Part shown: piece after piece, positions 15,172 to 24,471 of the stretch
Position numbering within the stretch: position 1 is the stretch's first letter
How the letters are laid out: each line of letters begins with the position of its first letter
Source of the DNA: JALHFZ01 sp964483085
Lineage (GTDB): Bacteria; Synergistota; Synergistia; Synergistales; Aminobacteriaceae
Assembly (NCBI GenBank): GCA_964483085.1
Contig: CAYZZX010000003.1
Coordinates: 1-64,000 of the forward strand
Reading direction: 5' to 3'
Length of the DNA: 64,000 nt
Made by a program: the position numbers and the translations under genes
The notes under the pieces: generated by a model
Seen by the model: the letters and a program-made list of their open reading frames with translations, nothing else
What the model was told of the DNA's origin: nothing
Database searches by the model: none

Positions 15172-16146
15172 ATGTTTCTGATGAACAGCGGCAACATGCT
15201 CTCCGCCTTTTCTTTTTCTGACCTTCTCGGTGTCATGACCCGGGCGATGATCGATGAGGGGAATGCAGTTGAAAAAGGGATTATCGCCCCCCTGCGTTCA
15301 ACTGTCGCACGGGGAAAGGACTCCCTCCTTCTCATGCCCTGCCTCACGGAGACGGAGTGGGGGTTGAAAGCCCTTACTCTTTTTCCAAAAAACCCTGGCC
15401 AAGGAAAACCCTTTATCAACGGCCTCTTTCTGCTCTTTGACGGAGAGGACGGCAGTCCATCCGCCCTTCTCGACGGGCGCACCCTCACCGCCCTCCGGAC
15501 CGGAGCGGTGGGAGGTGCCGGAATGAACGCTCTTGCACCTTCCGGCGTGAAAAACCTCGGCCTCCTGGGTGCGGGAGTGCAGGGGTACTGGCAGGTCCGG
15601 TTTGCCTGTGCTGTACGCTCCTTTGCCGAAGTCCGGATCTTCGATCTTCGGGAAAACTCGTCAAAAGAACTGGCGGAGCGGCTTGCCAAAGACCTGCCCG
15701 GAGTCTCGGTCTCCGTTGCGAAAACAAGCGAAGAGCTTCTTCAGGCATCGGAGGCGGTCATCACGGCCACAAACTCCACAAAGCCCCTCTTTCCGGAAAA
15801 ACTCGGCCTCTTTCGGGACCGTACCTTCGTTGCCATCGGGTCCTACACTCCAGAGATGAGGGAATATCCCGACTCCTTCTTTTCAGAAGTCGATCGGGTG
15901 TATGTGGACACCCTCCATGCCCTTGATGAAACCGGCGATCTAATGGGCCCTCTTTGTGCCGGGACCTTGTTCCGGGAGGACATTTACCCCCTGGCGAAGA
16001 TTCTTCCAGCCGGAGGGTATGCGCCGAAGAAAGGAAAATCCGTTCTTTTCAAATCCGTGGGACTTTCCGTCTTCGACCTCTACGCCGCGAGAGCAATCCT
16101 TGCCCTCGGGAGGGAAAAGAAGGAAGGGCAGGAAATATCTTTTTGA
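15172..16146 (+). CDS. ornithine cyclodeaminase / mu-crystallin family reductase
   Basis: A 324-residue NAD(P)-dependent enzyme. The family covers ornithine cyclodeaminase, alanine dehydrogenase, and pyrroline-2-carboxylate or piperideine-2-carboxylate reductase. It has MLMPCLTETEWGLKAL-type substrate-loop features, GLFLLFDGEDGSPSALLDGRTLTALRTGAV and a Rossmann GLLGAGVQGYWQ motif. I chose ATG 15172 because GGGAGG is eight bases upstream, whereas the GTG at 15163 overlaps that site. It is divergent from the hydroxyproline-type operon. Reduction of pyrroline-2-carboxylate to proline, or the reverse cyclodeamination of ornithine to proline, would both fit. The family is firm; the reaction is open. 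Confidence 0.8.
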   Translation: MFLMNSGNMLSAFSFSDLLGVMTRAMIDEGNAVEKGIIAPLRSTVARGKDSLLLMPCLTETEWGLKALTLFPKNPGQGKPFINGLFLLFDGEDGSPSALLDGRTLTALRTGAVGGAGMNALAPSGVKNLGLLGAGVQGYWQVRFACAVRSFAEVRIFDLRENSSKELAERLAKDLPGVSVSVAKTSEELLQASEAVITATNSTKPLFPEKLGLFRDRTFVAIGSYTPEMREYPDSFFSEVDRVYVDTLHALDETGDLMGPLCAGTLFREDIYPLAKILPAGGYAPKKGKSVLFKSVGLSVFDLYAARAILALGREKKEGQEISF

Positions 16147-16152
16147 TTGAAA

Positions 16153-16193
16153 AGAGAAGGCTCATTCCCAAAACTTAGGAATGAGCCTTCTCT
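16153..16193. terminator. bidirectional hairpin between convergent genes
   Basis: AGAGAAGGCTCATTCC (16153-16168) and GGAATGAGCCTTCTCT (16178-16193) form a perfect 16-bp stem with a 9-base loop between the plus-strand reductase gene and minus-strand rlmB. T-tracts on either side are weak, so it may terminate or just insulate both transcripts. Confidence 0.7.
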
Positions 16194-16221
16194 TCATAAA
16201 CTCACAAGTTTTTTGACTGAT

Positions 16222-17064
16222 TCAGGACTGGAGGCCCCACTTCCGGGCCCACTCAAACATCCCCACAGCGGCGGCAACGCTCGCATTCAGAGATCCCGTC
16301 TTTCCCGACAGAGGAATCCGGGCCACCTCGTCGCAGTTCTCTGCCACAAGACGGGAAAGGCCATCACCCTCAGAACCCACGACAAGCAGAACTTTTTCTG
16401 GCATGGCATCGTCCCAGAGAGTTCTCCCTTTATTGTTGTCGAGGCCGATCGTCCAGAAGCCTGCCTCCTGGAGCTCTTTGATGGTCTGGCTCAGATTGTT
16501 CACTGCCACCATGGGAACGCGCAGAGCAGCTCCGGCGCTGACCTTGACCACCGTCCCTCCCGGAAGGGCGGAACGCCGTTTTGGAAAGAGCACTCCGGCG
16601 GCACCACTCGCCTCAGCGGTACGGACGACCGCTCCCAGGTTCTGAGGGTCCTGAATATGATCGAGGAGAAGAAGCATCAACGGACCTTCTTTCGGAAGGC
16701 CGGCGATGAATTCCGTGAGTTCCAGCATGGGCACGTCGCCTACTCTGCAGGCGACTCCCTGATGGTTGACAGGACCGCATATCTCAGAAAGAACCTCGGG
16801 TGCTATTCTCTGCACCACCATGTTCCCCTTCTCCGCGAGGGAAAAAATCTGCCGAGCAAAGGATTCACTCACATTTTTTCCGAGGTAGACCTTCTGCACT
16901 CTGTCGGGAGAATCCTTCAGCAGCTGGAGTACAACCTGACGTCCCCAGTTGATATCCTCGCTCTTTTTTACGGCGTCAGGGGTTCGCCCCGTTCTCTTTC
17001 TCTCCCCCCAGTCACCTTTAACGTCTCTTTTCTGGTCCCTTGGGCTTTTTCTTCTATTATCCAC
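16222..17064 (-). CDS. rlmB: TrmH-family 23S rRNA (guanosine-2'-O)-methyltransferase, RlmB-like
   Basis: SPOUT-class RNA methyltransferase of 280 residues. After a basic 40-residue leader come the substrate-binding domain (QVVLQLLKDSPDRVQKVYLG, NHQGVACRV) and the knotted catalytic domain with LLLDHIQDPQNLGAVVRTAEASGA, LLVVGSEGDGLSRLV and RIPLSGKTGSLNASVAAAVGMFEW, the three TrmH motifs. The GTG start at 17064 overlaps the uvrA stop. Modification of a guanosine 2'-O in 23S rRNA is the usual RlmB role; related TrmH enzymes act on other sites, so target specificity is assumed. Confidence 0.88.
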   Translation of the reverse strand: MDNRRKSPRDQKRDVKGDWGERKRTGRTPDAVKKSEDINWGRQVVLQLLKDSPDRVQKVYLGKNVSESFARQIFSLAEKGNMVVQRIAPEVLSEICGPVNHQGVACRVGDVPMLELTEFIAGLPKEGPLMLLLLDHIQDPQNLGAVVRTAEASGAAGVLFPKRRSALPGGTVVKVSAGAALRVPMVAVNNLSQTIKELQEAGFWTIGLDNNKGRTLWDDAMPEKVLLVVGSEGDGLSRLVAENCDEVARIPLSGKTGSLNASVAAAVGMFEWARKWGLQS

Positions 17065-19888
17065 TCTTCTTCATCCTTTCAGTCATCTGGTCGACATATT
17101 CGCCGAGATATTCGGCCGTATATCCCCCGGATGATGCAATAAGCTCCTCGGGGGTACCGGAGGCAACGACTGTTCCTCCACCTTTTCCCCCTTCGGGACC
17201 GAGGTCCACAATATAGTCTGCTGACAGCAGAACGTCAAGGTTATGTTCAATCAGATAGACCGTATTCCCCTGATCCACGATCCGGTTCACTATGGACATA
17301 AGCTTTTCCACGTCCGTATAGAACAGCCCTGTGGTGGGTTCATCGAGAAGGTAGAGTGTCGGCCCTGCGAAGCGCTTGCTCAGCTCCTTGGAAAGCTTCA
17401 CCCTCTGAGCCTCTCCTCCGCTGAGAGTTATGGCCGACTGCCCAAGCCGGATGTACCCCAGCCCCGCCTCAGCAAGAAGAGCCAGCTTGGCGGCGATCCT
17501 GGGAATGTCCCGGAAGAAGCCGAAGGCCTCGTCCACTGTCATATCCAGAACATCGGCTATTGACTTCCCCTTGAACCGGACCTCCAGGGTCTCGCGGTTG
17601 TACCTCTTTCCGCCGCAAACCTCGCAGGGGACATACACATCGGGGAGAAAGAGCATTGAGACCTTCGTCGATCCCCCTCCTCCGCAGGCCTCACATCGAC
17701 CCCCCTTGACATTGAAGCTGAATCGGCCGGGAAGGTAGCCTCGAAGGCGAGATTCAGGCAGTCCGGAATAGAGCTCCCGAATCAGGGTGAACAATCCCGT
17801 GTAGGTCGCTGGGTTCGACCGGGGAGTTCTGCCGATAGGGCTCTGGTCGACGAGGATGACATTTTTGAACTGCTCTCCCCCTTCGATGGTTCTGTGGGCT
17901 CCCGCCCTCTCACGGAAATCCCGGTCGAGGATACGCCGCAGCCCCTTGTACAGAACATCATAGAGGAGGCTGCTTTTCCCAGACCCCGAGACCCCCGTCA
18001 GAGCGACGAAAACCCCCGTGGGAAAGGCAACATCAACATTTTTCAGATTATTGTGCCGGGCGCCCCGAACGGTGATGTACCCCTTCGGCTTTCTCCGTTC
18101 CTGAGCTCTCACGATGCCGTTCCGCTCCCCCCGGAGATATGGGCCGGTCAGCTTCGATGAGAGAAGGGCCTCCTCGAAGGTGCCTGAGAAGACGATATTT
18201 CCTCCCTGATCTCCCGCCGCGGGACCCATTTCAAGGATAGCGTCAGCGGCCATCATGGTCTCCCGGTCATGTTCCACCACGACCACCGTGTTGCCCAGGT
18301 CCCGTATGGAGCCGAGGGTCCGGACGAGCTTGGCCGTATCCCGGGAGTGAAGGCCTATGGTCGGTTCATCAAGGACGTAGAGCACGCCGCTGAGTTTCGA
18401 CCCTATCTGGGTTGCCAGCCGGATTCGCTGGCTTTCACCGCCGCTGAGGGTGTCCGCCCGTCGGTGAAGGGAAAGGTACCCCACGCCAACATCGGAGAGA
18501 AAGGTCAGTCTTTTTTTTACCTCAATAAGCACCTGGTGCACCACCTTCTCCTGCGAGACAGAGAAGACCAGGCTCTCCATAGCGGCGCACACTTCGTGGA
18601 TGGGCATGGAGACGAGGTCGCCGATGCCGTACTTTCCTATTTTCACGTTCAGCGCCTCGGGGCGCAGGCGCAGCCCGAGGCAGGTCTGGCATTCATCCTC
18701 CACCCGGTAGGTCTCGAGCTCATCCATAACTGCTTCTGATTCAGTATCCTTCCACCGGCTTTCAAGCCAGGGGAGCAACCCTTCGTACCGCCCCATGTAG
18801 GATCGTTCCTCTCCGTAATCCTTGAAGGTGAGAGGAATGCGCTCTGCTGAGCCGGTGAGAATGAAGCTTCGTATTGCGTCGGGAAGCTCTCTGTACGGGA
18901 GAGAAAGATCCCATTGCTTCTGAATCGAAAACTTCTCGAGCTTCGTCAGCATATAATGCTTCTTCTTCCATGGGAGGAGCGCTCCGTCGGCTATAGTCCG
19001 ATCGGGATCGACCGCCAGATCCTCGGAAAAATACTGATGGCTTCCCAGGCCGGAGCAGTCCTCACAGGCTCCGTAGGGGCTGTTGAAGGAAAAGAGCCTC
19101 GGTTCGATCTCCGGAAGGGAGATATCGCACTCAGCGCAAGTAAAGTTCTCTGTTAAGACCTTCTCCTCTCCCGACTCGGGTACGGCGAGAATATACCCTC
19201 CGCTGAGGGTAAGTGCGTTCTCCACAGCCTCGGCGATCCGCCCCCTTCGGTCCTCCTGAACCTTCAGGCGATCCACCACTACGTCAATAGTGTGACGCTT
19301 GTTTTTATCGAGAGAAATCTCCTCTTCAAGCCAGAGAACCGCTCCGTTCACCCGCACTCTCAGGAAGCCCTTCTCCCGGGTCTGCACGAAGAGGTTTTTG
19401 AATTCACCTTTTTTCCCCCGCACCAGGGGGGAGAGTATTTCGATCCTCTGGTCGGTGAATTCCCGAAAGAGGATATCCACGATCTCGTCGAGGGAGTAGC
19501 GCACCACGGTCTTTCCGCAGGACGGACAGTGGGGTGTTCCCACCCTCCCGAAGAGCAGCCGGAGGTAATCGTAGATCTCCGTCACCGTCCCTACCGTTGA
19601 CCTCGGGTTGTGGGAAGTCCCCTTTTGCTCTATGGAGATAGCCGGGGACAGGCCCGAGATGTCATCCACGTCCGGTTTACTCTGTACACCGAGGAACTGC
19701 CGGGCATAGGAGGACAGCGATTCCACGTACCGCCTCTGTCCCTCGGCGTACAGAGTATCGAAGGCCAGGGATGATTTTCCCGATCCCGATGGCCCCGTGA
19801 CAACCACGAGACGGTTCCTCGGGATGTCAACGTCTATGTTTTTTAGATTGTGTTCCCTTGCTCCTTTTATGCGAATCATTTGCGACAC
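17057..19888 (-). CDS. uvrA: UvrABC excinuclease ATPase subunit A
   Basis: Damage-recognition ATPase of nucleotide excision repair. The 943-residue protein has two ABC ATPase halves, Walker A GPSGSGKSS near the N-terminus and GVSGSGKSSLLYD in the second half, with signatures LSGGESQRIRLATQIG and LSGGEAQRVKLSKELS. Zinc-binding cysteines appear in CPSCGKTV, CAECD, CEDCSGLG, CQTCLG and CEACGGGG. I placed the start at GTG 19888 because AAGGA is eight bases upstream; the ATG at 19879 is only three codons later. It overlaps uvrB by 62 bases, so the two are tightly coupled. Confidence 0.95.
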   Translation of the reverse strand: MSQMIRIKGAREHNLKNIDVDIPRNRLVVVTGPSGSGKSSLAFDTLYAEGQRRYVESLSSYARQFLGVQSKPDVDDISGLSPAISIEQKGTSHNPRSTVGTVTEIYDYLRLLFGRVGTPHCPSCGKTVVRYSLDEIVDILFREFTDQRIEILSPLVRGKKGEFKNLFVQTREKGFLRVRVNGAVLWLEEEISLDKNKRHTIDVVVDRLKVQEDRRGRIAEAVENALTLSGGYILAVPESGEEKVLTENFTCAECDISLPEIEPRLFSFNSPYGACEDCSGLGSHQYFSEDLAVDPDRTIADGALLPWKKKHYMLTKLEKFSIQKQWDLSLPYRELPDAIRSFILTGSAERIPLTFKDYGEERSYMGRYEGLLPWLESRWKDTESEAVMDELETYRVEDECQTCLGLRLRPEALNVKIGKYGIGDLVSMPIHEVCAAMESLVFSVSQEKVVHQVLIEVKKRLTFLSDVGVGYLSLHRRADTLSGGESQRIRLATQIGSKLSGVLYVLDEPTIGLHSRDTAKLVRTLGSIRDLGNTVVVVEHDRETMMAADAILEMGPAAGDQGGNIVFSGTFEEALLSSKLTGPYLRGERNGIVRAQERRKPKGYITVRGARHNNLKNVDVAFPTGVFVALTGVSGSGKSSLLYDVLYKGLRRILDRDFRERAGAHRTIEGGEQFKNVILVDQSPIGRTPRSNPATYTGLFTLIRELYSGLPESRLRGYLPGRFSFNVKGGRCEACGGGGSTKVSMLFLPDVYVPCEVCGGKRYNRETLEVRFKGKSIADVLDMTVDEAFGFFRDIPRIAAKLALLAEAGLGYIRLGQSAITLSGGEAQRVKLSKELSKRFAGPTLYLLDEPTTGLFYTDVEKLMSIVNRIVDQGNTVYLIEHNLDVLLSADYIVDLGPEGGKGGGTVVASGTPEELIASSGGYTAEYLGEYVDQMTERMKKSG

Positions 19889-21857
19889 GATTCCATTCCT
19901 TCCCTTCCAGCGACGAGAGGGCGTCCCGTATCCGGGCAGCCTTCTCGAAATCAAGCTTTTCTACAGCCTGCCACATCATTTTCTCAAGATCCGCCACGGA
20001 CATATTCCGGACGGCCTGGTCCTCACTGGCACTTCCTCCGGCAGACGAGATTTTCCCCGTCAGCTCCTCAGGCAGGAGGTTTGTCACAGCTTTCCGAATG
20101 GAGACGGGGGTGATTCCATGTTCATCGTTATATTTTATCTGAATGGCCCGGCGTCTTTCCGTCTCACGGACGGAGTTTCGTATGCTGTCCGTCTCTGTGT
20201 CGGCATAGAGTATAACCTTTCCGCCGATATTCCGGGCCGCCCTGCCCATCATCTGAATCAGCGATTTTGAAGAACGGAGAAATCCCTCCCGGTCGGCGTC
20301 CAGAATCGCAACGAGAGAGACCTCCGGAAGATCCATTCCTTCCCTGAGAAGATTGATCCCTACGAGAACGGAAATATCTCCGTTTCGAAGATCCCGGATC
20401 AGCTCCGCCCTCTCGAAGGTGTTGAGCTCTGAGTGGATGTATTTTACCTTGAAGTGCAGTTCCGCGAGGTATTCCGCCAGGTCTTCGGAGGATTTTTTCG
20501 TCAGGGTCGTGACCAGCGCTCTCTCGCCTGCGGCATCGATATCCCGCAGTCGGGCGATAAGGTCGTCAACCTGCCCCCGGGCCGGCAAAACTTCGACTTC
20601 GGGATCGAGCACTCCCGTGGGGCGGATGACCTGCTCCACCACCTGAGAGGAGACGCCGAGTTCGTAATCTCCGGGAGTGGCAGTTACAAAGATCACCTGG
20701 TTCATGTATTTCTGAAACTCAATCCATTCCAGAGGCCGATTATCGAGGCAGGAAGGAAGGCGAAAACCGTTTTCCACAAGAGTGATCTTTCGGGCCCGGT
20801 CACCGTTGTACATCCCCCGAACCTGTGGAAGGGTAATGTGGGATTCGTCAACAATCATAAGGAAATCCTTCGGAAAGAAGTCGATGAGCGTCCCGGGGGG
20901 TTCGCCCGCATTTCTTCCATCAAGATAGCGGGAGTAATTTTCGATTCCCGAACAGTACCCCGTCTCCTGAAGCATCTCAAGATCGTAAAGGGTACGCATC
21001 TTGATTCTCTGAGCTTCGAGAAACTGTCCGCGACCCTCAAAGAGAGCTACTTGCTCCTCCATCTCCCGGCGAATAGGCTCAATGGACCGGTCAATGGCAT
21101 CGCGATCAGTGACATAGTGTTGAGCGGGAAAAATCGAGGCCTTCTGAAAGTTCTCAAGGACCTTTCCCGAGACGGGGTCGAACTCGTCGATCCGTTCGAT
21201 TTCGTCGTCGTAGAAGGCTATTCTCATGGCCCGTTCACCGTAGGCGGGAACGATTTCCACAATGTCCCCTCTGGCCCTGAATTTTCCCGGTTCGAGCACC
21301 AGATCGTTCCGGTCATAATAGTTCTCAAGGAGCTTTTCCATGAAAAGCCGCCGATCCCACCGTTCCCCGACCGCAAAGGGGAAGATGATCTTCTCGTAGG
21401 TCTCCTTACGCCCCAGTCCGTAAATGCAGGAGACGCTGGCAACGACGATCACGTCTCTTCGTTCGATAAGGCCCTTTGTGGCGGCGAGGCGAAGCCGTTC
21501 GATGCGGTCGTTCACCGAGGCGTCCTTTTCGATGTAGGTGTCCGTTGAGGGAACATAGGCCTCGGGCTGATAGTAATCGTAATAGCTCACGAAATAATGA
21601 ACTGCATTCTTGGGGAAAAACCCTTTGAATTCGCTGTACAGCTGAGCTGCAAGGGTCTTGTTATGGGCCAGGACAAGAACAGGCCGATGTGCCCCGGCGA
21701 TGACATTTGCCGCCGTAAAGGTTTTTCCGCTCCCGGTAACTCCCAGGAGGGTCTGGAATTGATTGGAGGAGTCAATTCCCCGGGACAGTTTTTTTATCGC
21801 GTCAGGCTGATCCCCCGAAGGAGCCCAGTCTGAATAGAGCTCGAAGTTTTTTTCCAT
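19827..21857 (-). CDS. uvrB: UvrABC excinuclease helicase subunit B
   Basis: Receives damaged DNA from UvrA and positions UvrC for incision. The 676-residue protein has Walker A GVTGSGKTFTAANV, the beta-hairpin region YYDYYQPEAYVPSTDTYIEKD, the DESH box, helicase motifs VGINLLREGMDLPEVSLVAILDADREGFLRS and QMMGRAARN, and the C-terminal UvrC/UvrA-interacting UVR helices (LEKMMWQAVEKLDFEKAARIRD). The start at ATG 21857 has AAGG six bases upstream. It follows the ftsH terminator and precedes uvrA. Confidence 0.96.
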   Translation of the reverse strand: MEKNFELYSDWAPSGDQPDAIKKLSRGIDSSNQFQTLLGVTGSGKTFTAANVIAGAHRPVLVLAHNKTLAAQLYSEFKGFFPKNAVHYFVSYYDYYQPEAYVPSTDTYIEKDASVNDRIERLRLAATKGLIERRDVIVVASVSCIYGLGRKETYEKIIFPFAVGERWDRRLFMEKLLENYYDRNDLVLEPGKFRARGDIVEIVPAYGERAMRIAFYDDEIERIDEFDPVSGKVLENFQKASIFPAQHYVTDRDAIDRSIEPIRREMEEQVALFEGRGQFLEAQRIKMRTLYDLEMLQETGYCSGIENYSRYLDGRNAGEPPGTLIDFFPKDFLMIVDESHITLPQVRGMYNGDRARKITLVENGFRLPSCLDNRPLEWIEFQKYMNQVIFVTATPGDYELGVSSQVVEQVIRPTGVLDPEVEVLPARGQVDDLIARLRDIDAAGERALVTTLTKKSSEDLAEYLAELHFKVKYIHSELNTFERAELIRDLRNGDISVLVGINLLREGMDLPEVSLVAILDADREGFLRSSKSLIQMMGRAARNIGGKVILYADTETDSIRNSVRETERRRAIQIKYNDEHGITPVSIRKAVTNLLPEELTGKISSAGGSASEDQAVRNMSVADLEKMMWQAVEKLDFEKAARIRDALSSLEGKEWNRVANDSHKRSKGTQSKKHRR

Positions 21858-21897
21858 GATCATCCTTTTCTTTTCTATGCCTTTTCTTTCTTTCTTC

Positions 21898-21943
21898 AAA
21901 AAAGAAAAGAACCGAACCGGGAAGAGTCTCCCCGGCCCGGTTC
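21898..21943 (-). terminator. terminator after ftsH
   Basis: Minus-strand stem GAACCG..CCGGG pairing with CCCGG..CGGTTC (21909-21943) with a small internal loop, followed by TTCTTTTCTTTTTT. It separates ftsH from uvrB. Confidence 0.85.
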
Positions 21944-21975
21944 TCTAAGGCTTTACAGTATCCGGCAGACCTATC

Positions 21976-23895
21976 TCAGACAGCTTCGCCGGTACTTCTC
22001 TCTGCGGATTCTTCCAGTGTGGCATCGCTTGTTGGAAGAAGCGGGCCAGCCAGATCGTCCACAATAGAGATTCCTTCATCGGGACAGGCGGTTTCCTGAT
22101 CAAGTCCGAGGAGGGAGGAGAGCTCCTTCCCTTCAATGACTTCCTTTTCAAGAAGCACTTCAGCCACCATGATCATTTTATCTGAATTCTCTAAAAGAAT
22201 CGAATGGACCCTGGTGTAGCAGGAGTCGATAATACGCTTCACTTCCTGGTCGATGGAATAGGCGATGGAGTCGCTGTAGTTCTTCTCTTCGCCGATATCC
22301 CTTCCCAGAAAGACCTCCTGATGCTTATTTCCCAACTTGACGAGGCCAAGCTTTTCACTCATGCCGAACTCCGTGACCATCTGCCGGGCAATCTGGGTCG
22401 CCCGCTCGAGATCGTTGCTCGCTCCTGTGGTGACATCGCCGAAGTGCAGCTCTTCAGCAACCCGCCCTCCGAGAAGAACGCAGATTTTGTCGAGCAGACC
22501 GGACTTTGACATGAGGAACCGGTCTTCTTCCGGGAGCTGGAGTGTATACCCAAGAGCCATGTGACCCCGGGGAATGATGGAAATTTTATGCACAGGGTCG
22601 CAGGAGGGGATCATCTTTGCCACGATGGCATGACCAGTCTCGTGGATGGCGATAATCTTTTTCTCCTTCTCGCTGACGACCCGGCTCTTCCGTTCCGGAC
22701 CGGCGATTACCCGGTCGATTCCCTCTTCGAAGTTCTTCATGGCGATCTCTTTTTCACCGAATCTTGCGGAGAGGAGGGCTGCCTCGTTCACGAGGTTCGC
22801 CAGATCTGCACCGACAAATCCGGGAGTTCTCCGGGCCAGCACCTCGAGATTTACATCTGCTGCAAGTTTTTTGTCCTTCGAGTGAACTTTCAGAATGGCC
22901 TCCCGTCCCTTGACGTCGGGCCGGTCCACCACGATGTGCCTGTCGAAGCGCCCGGGACGCAGAAGGGCCGGGTCGAGAATGTCCGGTCTGTTTGTCGCAG
23001 CGATCAGGATAATGCCCGTGGACTCGTCAAATCCGTCAAGCTCCACGAGAAGCTGATTCAGCGTCTGCTCTCTTTCGTCGTGGCCTCCTCCGAGGCCCGC
23101 TCCGCGCTGGCGTCCCACGGCGTCCATCTCGTCGATGAAAATGATACTGGGCTGGGCCTTTCGTGCCTGATCGAAGAGATCCCGGACCCTGGCTGCACCT
23201 ACGCCGACGAACATCTCAACGAAATCCGAACCACTCACGCTGAAGAAGGGAACATCGGCCTCGCCGGCAGCAGCCCTGGCGAGAAGGGTTTTTCCTGTTC
23301 CCGGAGGTCCGAGGAGCAGAATTCCCCGGGGAACTTTGGCGCCGAGGGCGGTAAAGCGGCTCGGATCTCTCAGGTAATAGACTACCTCCGAAAGTTCCTC
23401 CTTCGATTCTTCGCACCCTGCCACATCATCGAAAGTAACCTTCGGGCGGTTGTCTGTGAAGACTTTCGCCTTGCTCTTGGCGAAATTCATCACCTTACCT
23501 CCGCCGCCCTGCATGTTGTACAGAAAAAATATCCAGACTCCAATGAGGAGAAGGGTTGGAAAGAGAGAGGAGAGCATGTTGGCCCACCAGGGAGTTTTCT
23601 GCGGAGGCTCCACATTCACCTTTACGCCCTTGCCAGCCACTTCCCTCGCTAAATCACCCGCTCCGACGACATGGGAGACAAAATCTCGACCGTCAGTGAA
23701 CTTTCCCTTGACAGCATTTTCCTGAAGGGTCACGCTTCTGATTCTTCCCGCGTCCACTTCCGACAAAAAGGCGCTGTACTCGATCTCCTGAACCTGCTGC
23801 GGCCCCTGGGACGGTGAGAGAAAAACATTCACCAGGCTCACCACGAGGACGATCAGGATAAGGTACAATCCCAGATTCTTGACTAATCGGCTCAA
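21976..23895 (-). CDS. ftsH: ATP-dependent zinc metalloprotease FtsH
   Basis: Membrane-anchored AAA protease for quality control of membrane and short-lived proteins. It is 639 residues with membrane segments at about 9-27 and 107-127 around a periplasmic domain. Walker A GPPGTGKT is at 196-203, with Walker B IIFIDEMDAV, the second region of homology ATNRPDILDPALLRPGRFDR, and the zinc site HETGH with the distal acidic residue in the usual helix. The C-terminus ends in a non-conserved acidic tail. It is third in tilS-hpt-ftsH, a common bacterial arrangement. Confidence 0.96.
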   Translation of the reverse strand: MSRLVKNLGLYLILIVLVVSLVNVFLSPSQGPQQVQEIEYSAFLSEVDAGRIRSVTLQENAVKGKFTDGRDFVSHVVGAGDLAREVAGKGVKVNVEPPQKTPWWANMLSSLFPTLLLIGVWIFFLYNMQGGGGKVMNFAKSKAKVFTDNRPKVTFDDVAGCEESKEELSEVVYYLRDPSRFTALGAKVPRGILLLGPPGTGKTLLARAAAGEADVPFFSVSGSDFVEMFVGVGAARVRDLFDQARKAQPSIIFIDEMDAVGRQRGAGLGGGHDEREQTLNQLLVELDGFDESTGIILIAATNRPDILDPALLRPGRFDRHIVVDRPDVKGREAILKVHSKDKKLAADVNLEVLARRTPGFVGADLANLVNEAALLSARFGEKEIAMKNFEEGIDRVIAGPERKSRVVSEKEKKIIAIHETGHAIVAKMIPSCDPVHKISIIPRGHMALGYTLQLPEEDRFLMSKSGLLDKICVLLGGRVAEELHFGDVTTGASNDLERATQIARQMVTEFGMSEKLGLVKLGNKHQEVFLGRDIGEEKNYSDSIAYSIDQEVKRIIDSCYTRVHSILLENSDKMIMVAEVLLEKEVIEGKELSSLLGLDQETACPDEGISIVDDLAGPLLPTSDATLEESAERSTGEAV

Positions 23896-23934
23896 ATTAT
23901 CGCCGCCTCCCGACTGCTTTAAATTGTACTTCCA

Positions 23935-24471
23935 TCAGTTCTCCTGCTCCACAAGATAAATTGAGGGTAAATTCCTCCATTGACCGGAATAATCGAGTCC
24001 GTACCCCACTACAAACCTGTCCGGAATTGAAAATCCTCTAAAATCCACCTTGACAGGGACCTTCCTGCGCTCTTCCTTATCAAGAAGGGCGCAGATCCGA
24101 ACACTTTTCGGCTCTCTTTCCCGCATCAGCTTTACAAGATAGGACAGAGTCAGCCCCGTGTCAACAATATCCTCCACGATGAGGACATTTTTGTCCTTCA
24201 CGGAGCAGTCAAGATCTTTTACGATCCGCACGATACCGCTTGTTTTCGTGGAGTCTCCGTAGGAGGAGACGGCCATGAAGTCCATGGATATTCTCACGTC
24301 AGGCGAGACTGCGCGGACGAGGTCGGACATGAAGATGACCGCGCCCTTCAGAATTCCGATCACCATCAGATCCTGTTCAGCGTAGAGTTCGCCGATATCA
24401 AGAGCCATCTCCCGTACCCGTTCGGAAATTTTCTCCTCCGTGAGAAGGACCTCACCTATTCTATAGTTCAT
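23935..24471 (-). CDS. hpt: hypoxanthine phosphoribosyltransferase
   Basis: Purine salvage enzyme converting hypoxanthine or guanine and PRPP to nucleotide. The 178-residue protein carries the PRPP-binding signature NVLIVEDIVDTGLTLSYLV, the flexible-loop region MDFMAVSSYGDSTKTSG, and GILKGAVIFMSDLVR. I chose ATG 24471, which overlaps the tilS end by 11 bases; the longer open frame to 24621 reads out of tilS and is not needed. The tilS-hpt-ftsH neighbourhood supports the call. Confidence 0.94.
   Translation of the reverse strand: MNYRIGEVLLTEEKISERVREMALDIGELYAEQDLMVIGILKGAVIFMSDLVRAVSPDVRISMDFMAVSSYGDSTKTSGIVRIVKDLDCSVKDKNVLIVEDIVDTGLTLSYLVKLMREREPKSVRICALLDKEERRKVPVKVDFRGFSIPDRFVVGYGLDYSGQWRNLPSIYLVEQEN

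Noticed and set aside
15108..15689. Minus-strand ORF of 193 codons within the cyclodeaminase-family gene
   Set aside because: The plus-strand gene has a Rossmann motif and a ribosome-binding site; this one has neither.
20433..21548. Plus-strand ORF of 371 codons opposite uvrB
   Set aside because: Shadow of uvrB without any motif.
22561..23652. Plus-strand ORF of 363 codons opposite ftsH
   Set aside because: Shadow of ftsH without any motif.
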